Below are positions 1 to 7,866 of a DNA stretch of 22,393 nt, piece after piece; positions within the stretch are counted from its first letter, which is position 1; each line of letters starts with the position of its first letter. The notes beneath the pieces are model-generated. The model worked only from the letters and a program-made list of their open reading frames with translations. It was not told the origin of the DNA and made no database searches. The stretch is from Branchiostoma floridae (Eukaryota > Chordata > Leptocardii > Amphioxiformes > Branchiostomatidae): contig NC_049994.1 in assembly GCF_000003815.2 (NCBI RefSeq), forward strand, positions 18,796,471-18,818,863, given 5' to 3'. Position numbers and translations under genes: made by a program.

Positions 1-159
1 TATTCAAATTATGTGTTCCTGTGTCTACAGTTGTTGTCCTGTTAAATGTTGAAAAGACTGCAGGAAGAATAGCTACAATATACTGTAACATAATGCAGAA
101 ATTTTCACCGTAGTTTTTAATATGTTAATATGTTACATTTTTCCATGATTTTAGTATGT

Positions 160-269
160 GACTACAGTCTATGGCGCTACTGCAAACTTAAAACCACCAC
201 GAACACTCCATTTTCCCACTACCACAAAAGTAAATCACCACAAACTTAAAAATGCATCTACAATACTTG
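160..269 (-). repeat. Interspersed inverted-repeat type element, copy 1
   Basis: Read on the minus strand, this segment (…TGCATTTTTAAGTTTGTGG…, then GGTGGTTTTAAGTTTGC, ending ACTGTAGTC) aligns along its whole length with 4296-4400 on the plus strand. Two dispersed copies in opposite orientation indicate a mobile, probably non-autonomous DNA element. I could not assign a superfamily, and no target-site duplication was clear. It lies in PHF14 non-coding sequence beyond exon 406-500. Confidence 0.6.
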
Positions 270-405
270 TATATTATGGTAAATGTGGATCTGAATAAAT
301 TCAAAGTCAAAGTCAAAACTGCTGTTTATCCCTGTTGATTGGGAAAGGCAGTGCTGAAGAAGAAGAAACACATAATAATATGTTCAGGCAGCACCTAGGA
401 CTTAC

Positions 406-500
406 CATGTAACATGGAAGTAGTTTCTGCACATGCCTGCATCACAGCCAATACACACGCCTGTCCTGCTGAATCTCTCGTCTTCACATAGACAGCAGTC
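406..500 (-). CDS. PHF14: PHF14 exon: first half of extended PHD finger 2
   Basis: Ninety-five bases on the minus strand encode DCCLCEDERFSRTG followed by VCIGCDAGMCRNYFHVT, with two bases (TG) left over for a Cys codon completed in the next exon. This matches the ePHD segment of vertebrate PHF14 as I know it (CxxCED…TGVCIxCDAGMCRxYFHVTC). The Cys pairs C-x2-C (residues 2/3-5 of the exon) and C-x2-C (16-19), plus C24 and H29, are zinc-ligand candidates. The acceptor is TTGCTATTAG (AG at 502-501) and the donor GTAAGT (from 405 down). Phase is 0 in and 2 out. PHF14 reads histone H3 in the nucleus through its PHD-knuckle-PHD module. The following exon lies left of the window or was not found. 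Confidence 0.93.
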
Positions 501-860
501 CTAATAGCAAACAAAACAGGATTTCAAACACTCCCTGCCTTAAGCAAGTAAGCAAGCCCTGTCAGACAATTCCTATATCCGGTATCCTCCATATTTTGTA
601 GGAACAGGTTGAGGGCTTAACACTGTCCAAAAGCATTTTAATTTCATCACGCTAAGTTTATCAATAAGAATCTTGCAGTCATGAGCTTACTGTTCCCTAC
701 CCTCGAACCCCATGTACTTAGGGTGGGTCCTCCTGATATAAGTTACACTGCTTCAGTTTTAGGGATTCTAACATGACCAACCTTCCTTACCCTTCCTTAT
801 CTCAGACACATATAATAATCATGTACCACACAAATGCTACACATGAGTAGCATTTCTTAC

Positions 861-1372
861 CTTTGCGGCCCACTGGGAACACAGCATCTCTGCCAGGATG
901 ACAGGGTTTCTCCTACACCTGTATTACACAAGTCATGTGCTACACAGTCATGCTACACACATACAACACACAAATTACACATGACAAGTGTTCCTTACCT
1001 TTGCGCCCCATTTGGAGTACGGCATCCCAGCACGGGTGACAGCACCAAGTTTCTCCACATCTCCTACACATGTGCACATACTACACACATACCACACATG
1101 TATCACACACATACCACACATATACCACACAGTCACATACTACACACATACCACACATATACCACACACATACATGTACTACATGTTCCATACCTTTGCA
1201 CCCCATTTGGAGTACGGTATCTCGGCCAGGGTGACAGGACTGAGTTTCTCCTACACATGTGCTACACACATACAACACACAAACTACACATGTCCAGCGT
1301 TCCTTACCTTTGCACCCCATTTGGAGTACGGCATCTCTGCCAGGGTAACAGGACTGAGTTTCTCCACATCTC
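861..1372 (-). repeat. Four partial copies of the PHF14 exon 3' end plus 5' splice site, in the intron
   Basis: The downstream intron of exon 1493-1604 (intron 1492-501) holds four extra copies of that exon's last 50-65 bases. On the minus strand they span 912-861, 1063-999, 1250-1194 and 1372-1308. Each is followed directly by an intact donor (GTAAGA, GTAAGG, GTATGG, GTAAGG) and then CA/TG-rich intron. The copies at 1308 and 1194 encode KLSPVTLAE(M/I)PYSKWGAK. The one at 999 has KLGAVTRAGMPYSKWGAK. The one at 861 is the most decayed and has lost five bases near its start. The repeat unit is therefore exon tail + donor + CA-rich intron, with spacings of about 138, 195, 114 and 185 bp. A plus-strand reading frame over this region is only a shadow of the CA repeat. 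Confidence 0.9.
1194..1250 (-). other. Potential extra in-frame PHF14 exon (exon-tail copy)
   Basis: Of the four exon-tail copies, this one could be spliced without shifting the frame. It is preceded by …CATGTGTAG and followed by the donor GTATGG. It is 57 bases (19 codons) long and encodes E + KLSPVTLAEIPYSKWGAK. The flanking junction is phase 0, so inclusion would duplicate 19 residues between knuckle and ePHD. The 3' splice site has a poor pyrimidine tract, so use is doubtful. Confidence 0.35.
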
Positions 1373-1492
1373 CTACACACATACCACACATATACCACAC
1401 ATATACCACACACATACCACACATATACCACACACACACTACACACATACCACACATATACCACACACATACATGTACTACATGTTCCTTAC

Positions 1493-1604
1493 CTTTGCGC
1501 CCCACTTGGAGTACGGCATCTCGGCCAGGGTAACAGGACTGAGTTTTTCCACATCTCCGAAAGCCACACCAGGAATGTACAGAGCACAGACCACATGCAC
1601 CCAT
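1493..1604 (-). CDS. PHF14: PHF14 exon: end of zinc knuckle and entry to ePHD
   Basis: This minus-strand exon of 112 bases carries one base completing an Arg codon (AG|A), then WVHVVCALYIPGVAFGDVE and KLSPVTLAEMPYSKWGAK. It matches vertebrate PHF14 (WVHIVCALYVPGVAFGD…KLxPVTLxEM.YSKxGAK). H3 and C6 of the new codons close the zinc knuckle opened in exon 2079-2134. The acceptor is strong (TTTCCATTTCCATCAG, AG at 1606-1605) and the donor is GTAAGG (1492 down). Phase is 2 in and 0 out, compatible with both neighbouring exons. This is the only full-length copy of this exon; the four partial copies in the next intron derive from its 3' part. Confidence 0.95.
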
Positions 1605-2078
1605 CTGATGGAAATGGAAAAAATTTGTATCAGATTCTGTATCTGTACTTATAAATATGCTAAATAAAAAGATGCACCTAGATTGATTTTTAGTTTACAG
1701 AATCATTTATGGTACTTCTTTACTGGTCATAGAAAGAAGATCAGAATGCTATATACTGTGTAAAAAAACATCATACACTCAGGTTAATTGTAGAAGGGAA
1801 ATTAGCTTGCTATTTTTTTCAAACAAGTACAATGACATGTACGATGCACTGTGTACCACGGCTTAACTGCCACTCTTTGGTATAGCATGCAATTCAGAGC
1901 CTAAGTAACTCAGACATATTCCAAACATGCTGCTGCTCTCTGGATATTTCCTAATACACAAACCTTAACACATATCATATAATAGTCTTCAGAAGGCTCA
2001 ATTATGAGAAAGTAACATTTATGACAAAAGATGCCCCCAATTGAACTTTTGTTAAGGTCAATGTATTTTCAGACTTAC

Positions 2079-2134
2079 CTGCCAGCGTCTGTTTGCTTGT
2101 AGATCCCCTCCATATTAGGGCACAGCTCACAGGA
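2079..2134 (-). CDS. PHF14: PHF14 exon: zinc knuckle start
   Basis: This minus-strand exon of 56 bases encodes SCELCPNMEGIYKQTDAG plus AG of an Arg codon completed in exon 1493-1604. It corresponds to vertebrate PHF14 SCELCPN.(D/E)GI(F/Y)K.TDAGR, the C-x2-C half of the zinc knuckle between PHD1 and ePHD. The acceptor is TTTTTTGTCCCCAG (AG at 2136-2135) and the donor GTAAGT (2078-2073). The intron to the next exon is 474 bases. The exon encoding PHD1 should lie upstream, at higher plus coordinates; I did not find it in this window. The acceptor and the first 25 exon bases are repeated in tandem at 2110-2444. Confidence 0.95.
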
Positions 2135-2444
2135 CTGGGGACAAAAAATACAAGGTCACATATGGCAGGCAACACTGGGGTGGCACCATATTAGGGCACA
2201 GCTCACAGGACTGGGGACAAAAAATACAAGGTCACATATGGTAGGCAACACTGGGGTGGCACCATATTACGGCACAGCTCACAGGACTGGGGACAAAAAA
2301 TACAAGGTCACATATGGCAGGCAACACTGGGGTGGCACCATATTAGGGCACAGCTCACAGGACTGGGGACAGAAAATACAGGGTTACATATGGCAGGCAA
2401 CACTGGGGTGGCACCATATTAGGACACAGTTCACAGGACTGGGG
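2110..2444 (-). repeat. 76-bp minisatellite made of PHF14 3' splice site + exon start
   Basis: The motif GGACTGGGG recurs at 2132, 2208, 2284, 2360 and 2436, an exact 76-bp period, and the array runs into the N gap. Read on the minus strand, each unit is about 51 bp of intron ending TTTTTTGTCCCCAG (or a one-base variant) plus the first 25 bases of exon 2079-2134 (TCCTGTGAGCTGTGCCCTAA…). Every unit thus carries an apparently usable 3' splice site. Only the leftmost continues into a full exon and donor. Confidence 0.95.
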
Positions 2445-2791
2445 NNNNNNNNNNNNNNNNNNNNNNNNNNNNNNNNNNNNNNNNNNNNNNNNNNNNNNNN
2501 NNNNNNNNNNNNNNNNNNNNNNNNNNNNNNNNNNNNNNNNNNNNNNNNNNNNNNNNNNNNNNNNNNNNNNNNNNNNNNNNNNNNNNNNNNNNNNNNNNNN
2601 NNNNNNNNNNNNNNNNNNNNNNNNNNNNNNNNNNNNNNNNNNNNNNNNNNNNNNNNNNNNNNNNNNNNNNNNNNNNNNNNNNNNNNNNNNNNNNNNNNNN
2701 NNNNNNNNNNNNNNNNNNNNNNNNNNNNNNNNNNNNNNNNNNNNNNNNNNNNNNNNNNNNNNNNNNNNNNNNNNNNNNNNNNNNNNNNNNN
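2445..2791. other. Assembly gap (347 N)
   Basis: A run of N begins inside the 76-bp minisatellite, so the array length is unknown. Reading frames across it are meaningless. Confidence 0.99.
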
Positions 2792-3774
2792 GTTAGACCC
2801 TCCAGGTCTTGCTTGCCATCGGTAGGTCCCCCGGGGTGGGGTAATCAGTTAGCACATGCATGGCAGACTGCAGATAAAGAACACAATGGAGATCTTCTTT
2901 GGAAACACCTATATCTAATCATTCTAAAATAGCATATAATCATGAACTTATTAGTCTATTTTGTAGGATATCAACAAGCTAAGGTCATATTCCCTTCAAA
3001 ACTGCAAGAAACCTTGTACAGAAAGCTAGTCTACTGTACTCAGAGGATCTGTCAACTGGCCCCCCACTGGGAAGCCAGGCTGATAAGCAAGAAACAACAA
3101 CACACAGAGGCAGTAACCAGCCTGTGCCCATCTGTTTCTTGGAAGATCACAATTTTTATACATCATGCTTATGTGGTGCATTGATGTCGCAGCATCTCTC
3201 CATGAATATTGGTATGCAATGCTATAGGGTTGATTGAACTAACAATGTAAAGAAAAAGTAGGAAAAGCTACTTTTTGTTTTGTTCAAAAATCCCGTAGTA
3301 TGCCTTTAAAAGACAGCTGCATTAAAAAAGCAGGCATCACCAGCAGAAATGTTCTACAGTATGTTTGTGTGTGTTTGTTGTTGTTGTTGCTCCACCTTGA
3401 AGTGGCAAAACTGTTCCGTATAAATATTCAGTGACAATGTAATGATTGTGATCTGTGCTATGACCTATGTGATGTAATTAGACCACTTATCATTTAGGTG
3501 GGGCTTATATAGATTAGCTTGGCAGGTAAGGCCTGATAGGCTAGTTAGAGTGGCCGTTGTCACCTGTTGATTGGCTAGCGAGACTATCCACTGTTCGCCC
3601 CTGGCCAGTCGAGCTCGGAGACGATCAGTCAGTTCGTCGTGCCCTTGGAACTCAGGTGTGTTTACTTGACTGTTAGCTAAGTTTCTCTGTGGTTGTAGAT
3701 TGTATAGACTATGGTGTAATACTGTGTGCTAGGTATAGTATTAGGTCTGGTATATCTGTAACCTACACACTACA
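2792..3774. other. Non-coding; decayed copy of the NHL upstream block near 3362-3440
   Basis: No supported gene. The stretch at 3362-3440 (short GT tract, TGTTGTTGTTGCTCCACC, TTGAAGTGG, ATTCAGTGACAA) resembles the block that follows the TG repeats upstream of NHL genes 2-4. At 3506-3516 a TATA-like sequence (CTTATATAGAT) precedes a GC-richer stretch to about 3660. It could be an LTR or promoter fragment, but nothing decides this. Confidence 0.45.
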
Positions 3775-3995
3775 TGTAACGGTAGTTCACCTTTATTCGC
3801 GGGGTGACCTTTATCCGTTGTCTTTAAAAACAGCACATGTAGAAATATTAAGTCTGCTGACAGTGGTTTCAAATGTGCAATATTTCAAAATGTTCCAATA
3901 TGAAACCACCGTCCGTCGACTTCATATCCCTAAATACGTTTTTTTACAAACAACGGGTATAGGTCACCCTCGGATAAAGGTGAACCAGCGTTACA
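3775..3995. mobile_element. Inverted-repeat MITE with ~45-bp termini
   Basis: The left end (TGTAACGGTAGTTCACCTTT…, to about 3820) is the approximate reverse complement of the right end (…AAAGGTGAACCAGCGTTACA, from about 3951). Both termini also contain GGGTGACCT and CCGTTGT. The interior of about 130 bp has no coding content. This is a non-autonomous DNA transposon; the superfamily and target-site duplication are not resolved. Confidence 0.8.
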
Positions 3996-4295
3996 TCCCA
4001 AAACTGTATCTGATAGTGTAGAGTTGTTGTAACCTGTATAGCTGCAGCAGTTCTTTGTATTTCAATACCTTATATTATTAAGTGAATCATAGGTCACTTA
4101 TTATGTAGATAACACGACTCACAGGCTGTAATTAGACTGGTTTGGGTCTCAGTTTGGGTCTCAGAGTTTTACATATAGAAGCTAGGACCCCAAACTTCGA
4201 AAAATGTCACAACAACTTTGTACCCTGGGGTGCTAAACTATGACACACCCTGCTATCTTGTGGGGTGAATTGATTATTCACATAGTAAAGTTAGA

Positions 4296-4463
4296 TACTG
4301 TAAATGCATTTAAGTTTGCTGGGATTGTGTTTTGCGGTAGCGGGAAAAAGGACTTTTCGCGGTGGTTTTAAGTTTGTGGTAGCACCATGCACTGTAGTCT
4401 CTTACTGCCATGTTCGCTGTGGTTTTAAGTTCATGGTGAAGTGGCCACCACAAAACCGCGAAC
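4296..4463 (+). repeat. Interspersed inverted-repeat type element, copy 2
   Basis: It starts TACTGTAAATGCATTTAAG and aligns to 4400 with the minus strand of 160-269. A further internal foldback follows: GTTCGCTGTGGTTTTAA at 4412-4428 faces ACCACAAAACCGCGAAC at 4447-4463. I take the whole as a degenerate foldback/MITE-type element. Confidence 0.6.
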
Positions 4464-4923
4464 ATTAAACCACTGTGAAAGTTTCTGTACTTACCGTAGT
4501 CTGTTTGCACCAGGGCCAGAAATGTCATTTGAATGGAATATTAAAGATTTTTTCTATCTGATAGTTAAGGAGAAAATGTACCCAGGGCATCATATGAGCT
4601 TCTTGTCCCATGTACACTGCATATTACTTATAATAGACCTTTTTTTAACGAGATTGTTCAGGGCAAGGTCATTAGACCACTTTGAGGCAATGAACTAAGA
4701 AATTGGAAATATTGTAGGGGTGGACATTTGTTTTGAAGGCTGACAAGTTGTAAACAGGAGGAAAACTGTTGTTGTAGAGAGGGCTGACCTGGGTGTGGCG
4801 CTTATGCATACCTTTGTCACCCACCATTTTAATTTTCATACAGTATTTTTATAATATTATATGATAATCTTTATTGCACAGGGGTATAAATGCATTGGAG
4901 ACCATACATGGCTTAATGAGTAT
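4464..4923. other. Non-coding, includes relic of the NHL 5' block
   Basis: No gene is supported. Around 4788-4845 (CTGGGTGTGG…, GTCACCCACCATTTTAAT) the sequence matches the distal 5' block of genes 2 and 3 at about 11,970-12,032 and 17,280-17,320. The 5' region of gene 1 is therefore split by the MITE at 4924-5195. The bases 4915-4923 (AATGAGTAT) are one half of that element's target-site duplication. Confidence 0.5.
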
Positions 4924-5195
4924 TAACCTGGAATGCAGTCTACTAGTGGCTCGGCCTACCGTAGTTAGTGCAGGCTTTGTACGGGGCCAGTGTAGGTCTG
5001 AGCCGCTGGGATAATCGGCCACACCCGGTAGGATTTTCACGCGCTTAGACTTTAGCGCAGTGGGATAATTAGCCGGCAAAATTACCTGCCGCTGTGAAAA
5101 CATCTACCAGGTGTGACAGATCACCCTGGCAGTGAAAAGACCCTCTTGTCCCGAGGGTAGCCTGGCCAATCCACGGTAGACTAGATTCCAGGTTA
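4924..5195. mobile_element. MITE with 20-bp TIR and 9-bp target-site duplication
   Basis: The left end TAACCTGGAATGCAGTCTAC and the reverse complement of the right end, TAACCTGGAATCTAGTCTAC, agree at 18 of 20 bases. The element is flanked by the direct repeat AATGAGTAT (4915-4923 and 5196-5204). It is 272 bp long with no coding capacity. It sits about 170 bp before the start of NHL gene 1 and separates parts of its 5' region. A 9-bp duplication would fit Mutator-like elements; if 8 bp plus one shared base, hAT. Confidence 0.88.
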
Positions 5196-5235
5196 AATGA
5201 GTATGAGAGAAAAGAATAACTTAGTAACCATTAAA

Positions 5236-5364
5236 TAAAGCACACAAGTGAACATGTAATTGCACAGGTATGTGCTGACGACATGTGCATCATTTACAGC
5301 CTTAGGCGGAGACCGGTTCTGTTACTTTGGAAGGCTGCCTTCTCAAGGTTGAAAGGACAACAAA
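5236..5364 (+). promoter_or_regulatory. Conserved 5' leader of NHL gene 1
   Basis: This leader is closely related to the one before gene 4 (20,820-20,952). Shared pieces are AAGCACACAAGTGAACA, CAGGTATGT, GCATCATTTACAG|CC, AGGCGGAGACCGGTTCTGT and the start context GGACAACAAAATGGCG. The AG at 5301-5302 is a candidate 3' splice site in the 5' UTR. The leader lacks the ~27-base segment present in genes 2 and 3. Confidence 0.6.
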
Positions 5365-7866
5365 ATGGCGGCATATCAGCCCGAGAAGGTGACATTTGGT
5401 GGAGTGGGATCAGGGGAAGGCCAGTTCCTGGGTCCATTTGGTGTTACAGTGTCAGATGAAGGGGAGATCTTTGTAGCAGACAGGGGGAACCTGAGAATCC
5501 AAGTCTTCACCCTGCAGGGAAAATTTGTCCGACACTTCCCAACAGTTGTGTCAGGTGAACAGAAGCTGAAACCACATGATGTGGCCACGGACAGGGAGGG
5601 GAACCTGTGGGTGGTGGGGCACACAGAGTCTGCAGAGTTTGCTGTGCATTACAACAAACAGGGTAGGGTGCGGGGGAAGTTTGACCTGCAGAAGACAATG
5701 TGGAGCAGAGGAGTCACCGTGGACACCAAGAGAAACCACATCCTCATCACACAAACCATGGAAGATAGGAACAACAGATCTAGACATGGTGAAGTTTTGG
5801 TGTTCATGCCAGATGGAACACTTGTGAGAACTGTGGGTCAGGGGGAGAAGATGAAACACCCACAGTACAACACTGTGGGTGGGGAAGGGAACATTCTTGT
5901 ATCAGACATTGAGAATCACTGTGTCTATGTGTACAATGAGGGCGGACAGTTTCTGTTCAAGTTTGGAGGTAAAGGAAGTGGTGACGGTCAGCTGAGTCAT
6001 CCCCGTGGCATCTGTACAGACAGGGCAGGTAACATCATTGTGGCAGATTGGGTTAACAGGCGCGTGGAGATGTTCGACAAGACAGGCAGATTCCTCAAAC
6101 ATATCACTAAAAACATTAGGTGGCCTCATGGTGTTGCCATGGCAACACATGGACAGCTGGTGGTGGCTAATGTAACGAACCAAACAGTCTCCATATTTCA
6201 CAACTCCTGTTGTGAGGTTCTCCAACAACAGACCACACTGTCAGGGGAGTTTCTCCCATCTGCACCAATCCCAGTAGCATCTGCACCAATCCCAGAAGCA
6301 CCTGCACCAATCCAAGCAGCACCTGCACCAATCCCAGAAGCATCTGCACCAGTCCAAATGGCACCTGCATCAATCCCAGCAGCACCTGAAGTAATCTTTC
6401 CACTTGGAGTTGCAGTGTCAGATGAAGGGGAGATCTTTGTTGCAGACTGCCAGAACAAGAGAATCCTAGTCCTCACCCTGCAGGGAACATTTGTGAGACA
6501 GTTTCCAACAGTCGTGGCACGTGGACTTAAGATTGACCCACATGGTGTGGCCATAGATGGGGAAGGGAACTTGTGGGTGGTGGGGCACCCGTGGGTGGTA
6601 GGGAGAGCAGATCTTTGTGGGTTTGCTGTGCAGTACAACAAACAGGGTAAGGTGCTGAGGAAGTTTGACATACAGAAGACATTGGGGTTTAAAGGATTAG
6701 CAGTTGACACCAGGAGGAACCACATCCTCATCACAGAATCCATTGGCTTGTTCAACCAACTTGGTGTTGTTTTGGTGTTCAGGCCAGATGGGACACTTGT
6801 AAGAACTGTGGGTCAGCAGAAGGGGATGTGGGACCCACAATACATCACTGTGGATGGAGAAGGGAACATTCTTGTGTCAGACTGTGAGAACCGCTGTATC
6901 TATGTGTACAACGAGGACGGAGAGTTTCTGTTCAAGTTTGGAAGTTATGGAAGTGGTGAAGGTCAGCTGGACCGTCCCCATGGCATCTGTACAGACAGGG
7001 CAGGTAACATCATCGTGGCAGACGGGGGAAACCACCGTGTCGAGATGTTTGACAAGAATGGAAAATTCCTCAAACACATTACTGCAGGCATGAACAACAA
7101 GCCATGGGCTGTTGCCATGGCAACACGGTGGAAGCTGGTGGTGACTCATGTAGGGAACAAATTTCTCTCTCATTGTATATTAGCATCTGGTAATTTTGCT
7201 GCAGGGGGCTTAGGTCATTGCCACAATAACCAAAGGCGAGGGGGACTTTGGTTTCATGATCAGGGGATCACATTTGGTACATGGGGAACTGGAAGAGGAG
7301 AGTTCATGTATCCAAGCAATGTTACAGTGTCAGATGAAGGGGAGATCTTTGTAGCAGACAGGGGGAACCACAGAATTCAAGTCTTCACCCTGCAGGGAGA
7401 ATTTGTGAGACTGTCCCCAACAGTCGTGTCAGGTAAAGGGACGATGGACCCACATGATGTGGCCATGGACGGGGAGGGGAACCTGTGGGTGGTGGGGTAC
7501 ACTAAGTTTGATGAGTTTGCCATACAGTACACAAAACAAGGCAGGATGCTGAGGAAGTTCAACCTACTGAAGACATGGGAAAACAGAGGAGTTGCCGTGG
7601 ACACCAGGAGGAACCACATCCTCATCACACAAATCACAGGAGACTGGAACAAGCCAAATGGTGAAGTTTTGGTGTTCAGGCCAGATGGGACATTTGTGAG
7701 AACTGTGGGTCAGCAGCAGGGGATGAAGGTACCATGGAACATCTCCGTGGATGAAGAAGGGAACATTCTTGTGTCAGACTGGACAACCACCGTGTCTATG
7801 TGTACAAGGAGGATGGAGAGTTTCTGTTCCGGTTCGGAGGCAAGGGAAGTGGTGACGGTCAGCTGA
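5365..7866 (+). CDS. Multi-NHL-propeller protein, 5' part (gene 1), frame broken near 7781
   Basis: This is an 833-residue frame starting at the ATG shared by the family. Propeller 1 (residues ~8-280) has six NHL blades, e.g. GVTVSDEGEIFVADRGN and GICTDRAGNIIVADWVN. A linker follows, with CEVLQQQTTLSGE and six Pro-Ala repeats (299-340). Propeller 2 (~343-597) lacks the usual first strand (VTFG.GGSG.GQF) and its last blade decays into an unrelated-looking tail (598-633). Propeller 3 starts near 634. At residue ~806 the expected SDCENHRVYVYNEDG becomes SDWTTTVSMCTRRM because one base is missing, and the frame ends 28 residues later. RING, B-box and coiled coil are absent, unlike gene 4. NHL propellers bind RNA or protein; partners are unknown here. 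The gene is probably one unit with 7785-9461, so either a pseudogene, a truncated protein, or a sequence error. Confidence 0.85.
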   Translation: MAAYQPEKVTFGGVGSGEGQFLGPFGVTVSDEGEIFVADRGNLRIQVFTLQGKFVRHFPTVVSGEQKLKPHDVATDREGNLWVVGHTESAEFAVHYNKQGRVRGKFDLQKTMWSRGVTVDTKRNHILITQTMEDRNNRSRHGEVLVFMPDGTLVRTVGQGEKMKHPQYNTVGGEGNILVSDIENHCVYVYNEGGQFLFKFGGKGSGDGQLSHPRGICTDRAGNIIVADWVNRRVEMFDKTGRFLKHITKNIRWPHGVAMATHGQLVVANVTNQTVSIFHNSCCEVLQQQTTLSGEFLPSAPIPVASAPIPEAPAPIQAAPAPIPEASAPVQMAPASIPAAPEVIFPLGVAVSDEGEIFVADCQNKRILVLTLQGTFVRQFPTVVARGLKIDPHGVAIDGEGNLWVVGHPWVVGRADLCGFAVQYNKQGKVLRKFDIQKTLGFKGLAVDTRRNHILITESIGLFNQLGVVLVFRPDGTLVRTVGQQKGMWDPQYITVDGEGNILVSDCENRCIYVYNEDGEFLFKFGSYGSGEGQLDRPHGICTDRAGNIIVADGGNHRVEMFDKNGKFLKHITAGMNNKPWAVAMATRWKLVVTHVGNKFLSHCILASGNFAAGGLGHCHNNQRRGGLWFHDQGITFGTWGTGRGEFMYPSNVTVSDEGEIFVADRGNHRIQVFTLQGEFVRLSPTVVSGKGTMDPHDVAMDGEGNLWVVGYTKFDEFAIQYTKQGRMLRKFNLLKTWENRGVAVDTRRNHILITQITGDWNKPNGEVLVFRPDGTFVRTVGQQQGMKVPWNISVDEEGNILVSDWTTTVSMCTRRMESFCSGSEAREVVTVS
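6259..6384 (+). repeat. 21-bp Pro-Ala repeat array, 6 units
   Basis: Six in-frame 21-base units (SAPIPVA, SAPIPEA, PAPIQAA, PAPIPEA, SAPVQMA, PASIPAA) lie between propellers 1 and 2. They start just after the linker motif CEVLQQQTTLSGEFLP. The same unit is expanded to 20 copies at 8130-8549. Confidence 0.93.

Noticed and set aside
834-1667. A 277-codon plus-strand frame rich in His, Thr and Tyr
   Set aside because: It is the reverse strand of PHF14 exon copies and CA repeats. The minus strand explains it fully with exons, splice sites and protein similarity.
2110-2444. A CRISPR-like array
   Set aside because: There are no unique spacers; the 76-bp units are near identical throughout and consist of a eukaryotic splice-site sequence.
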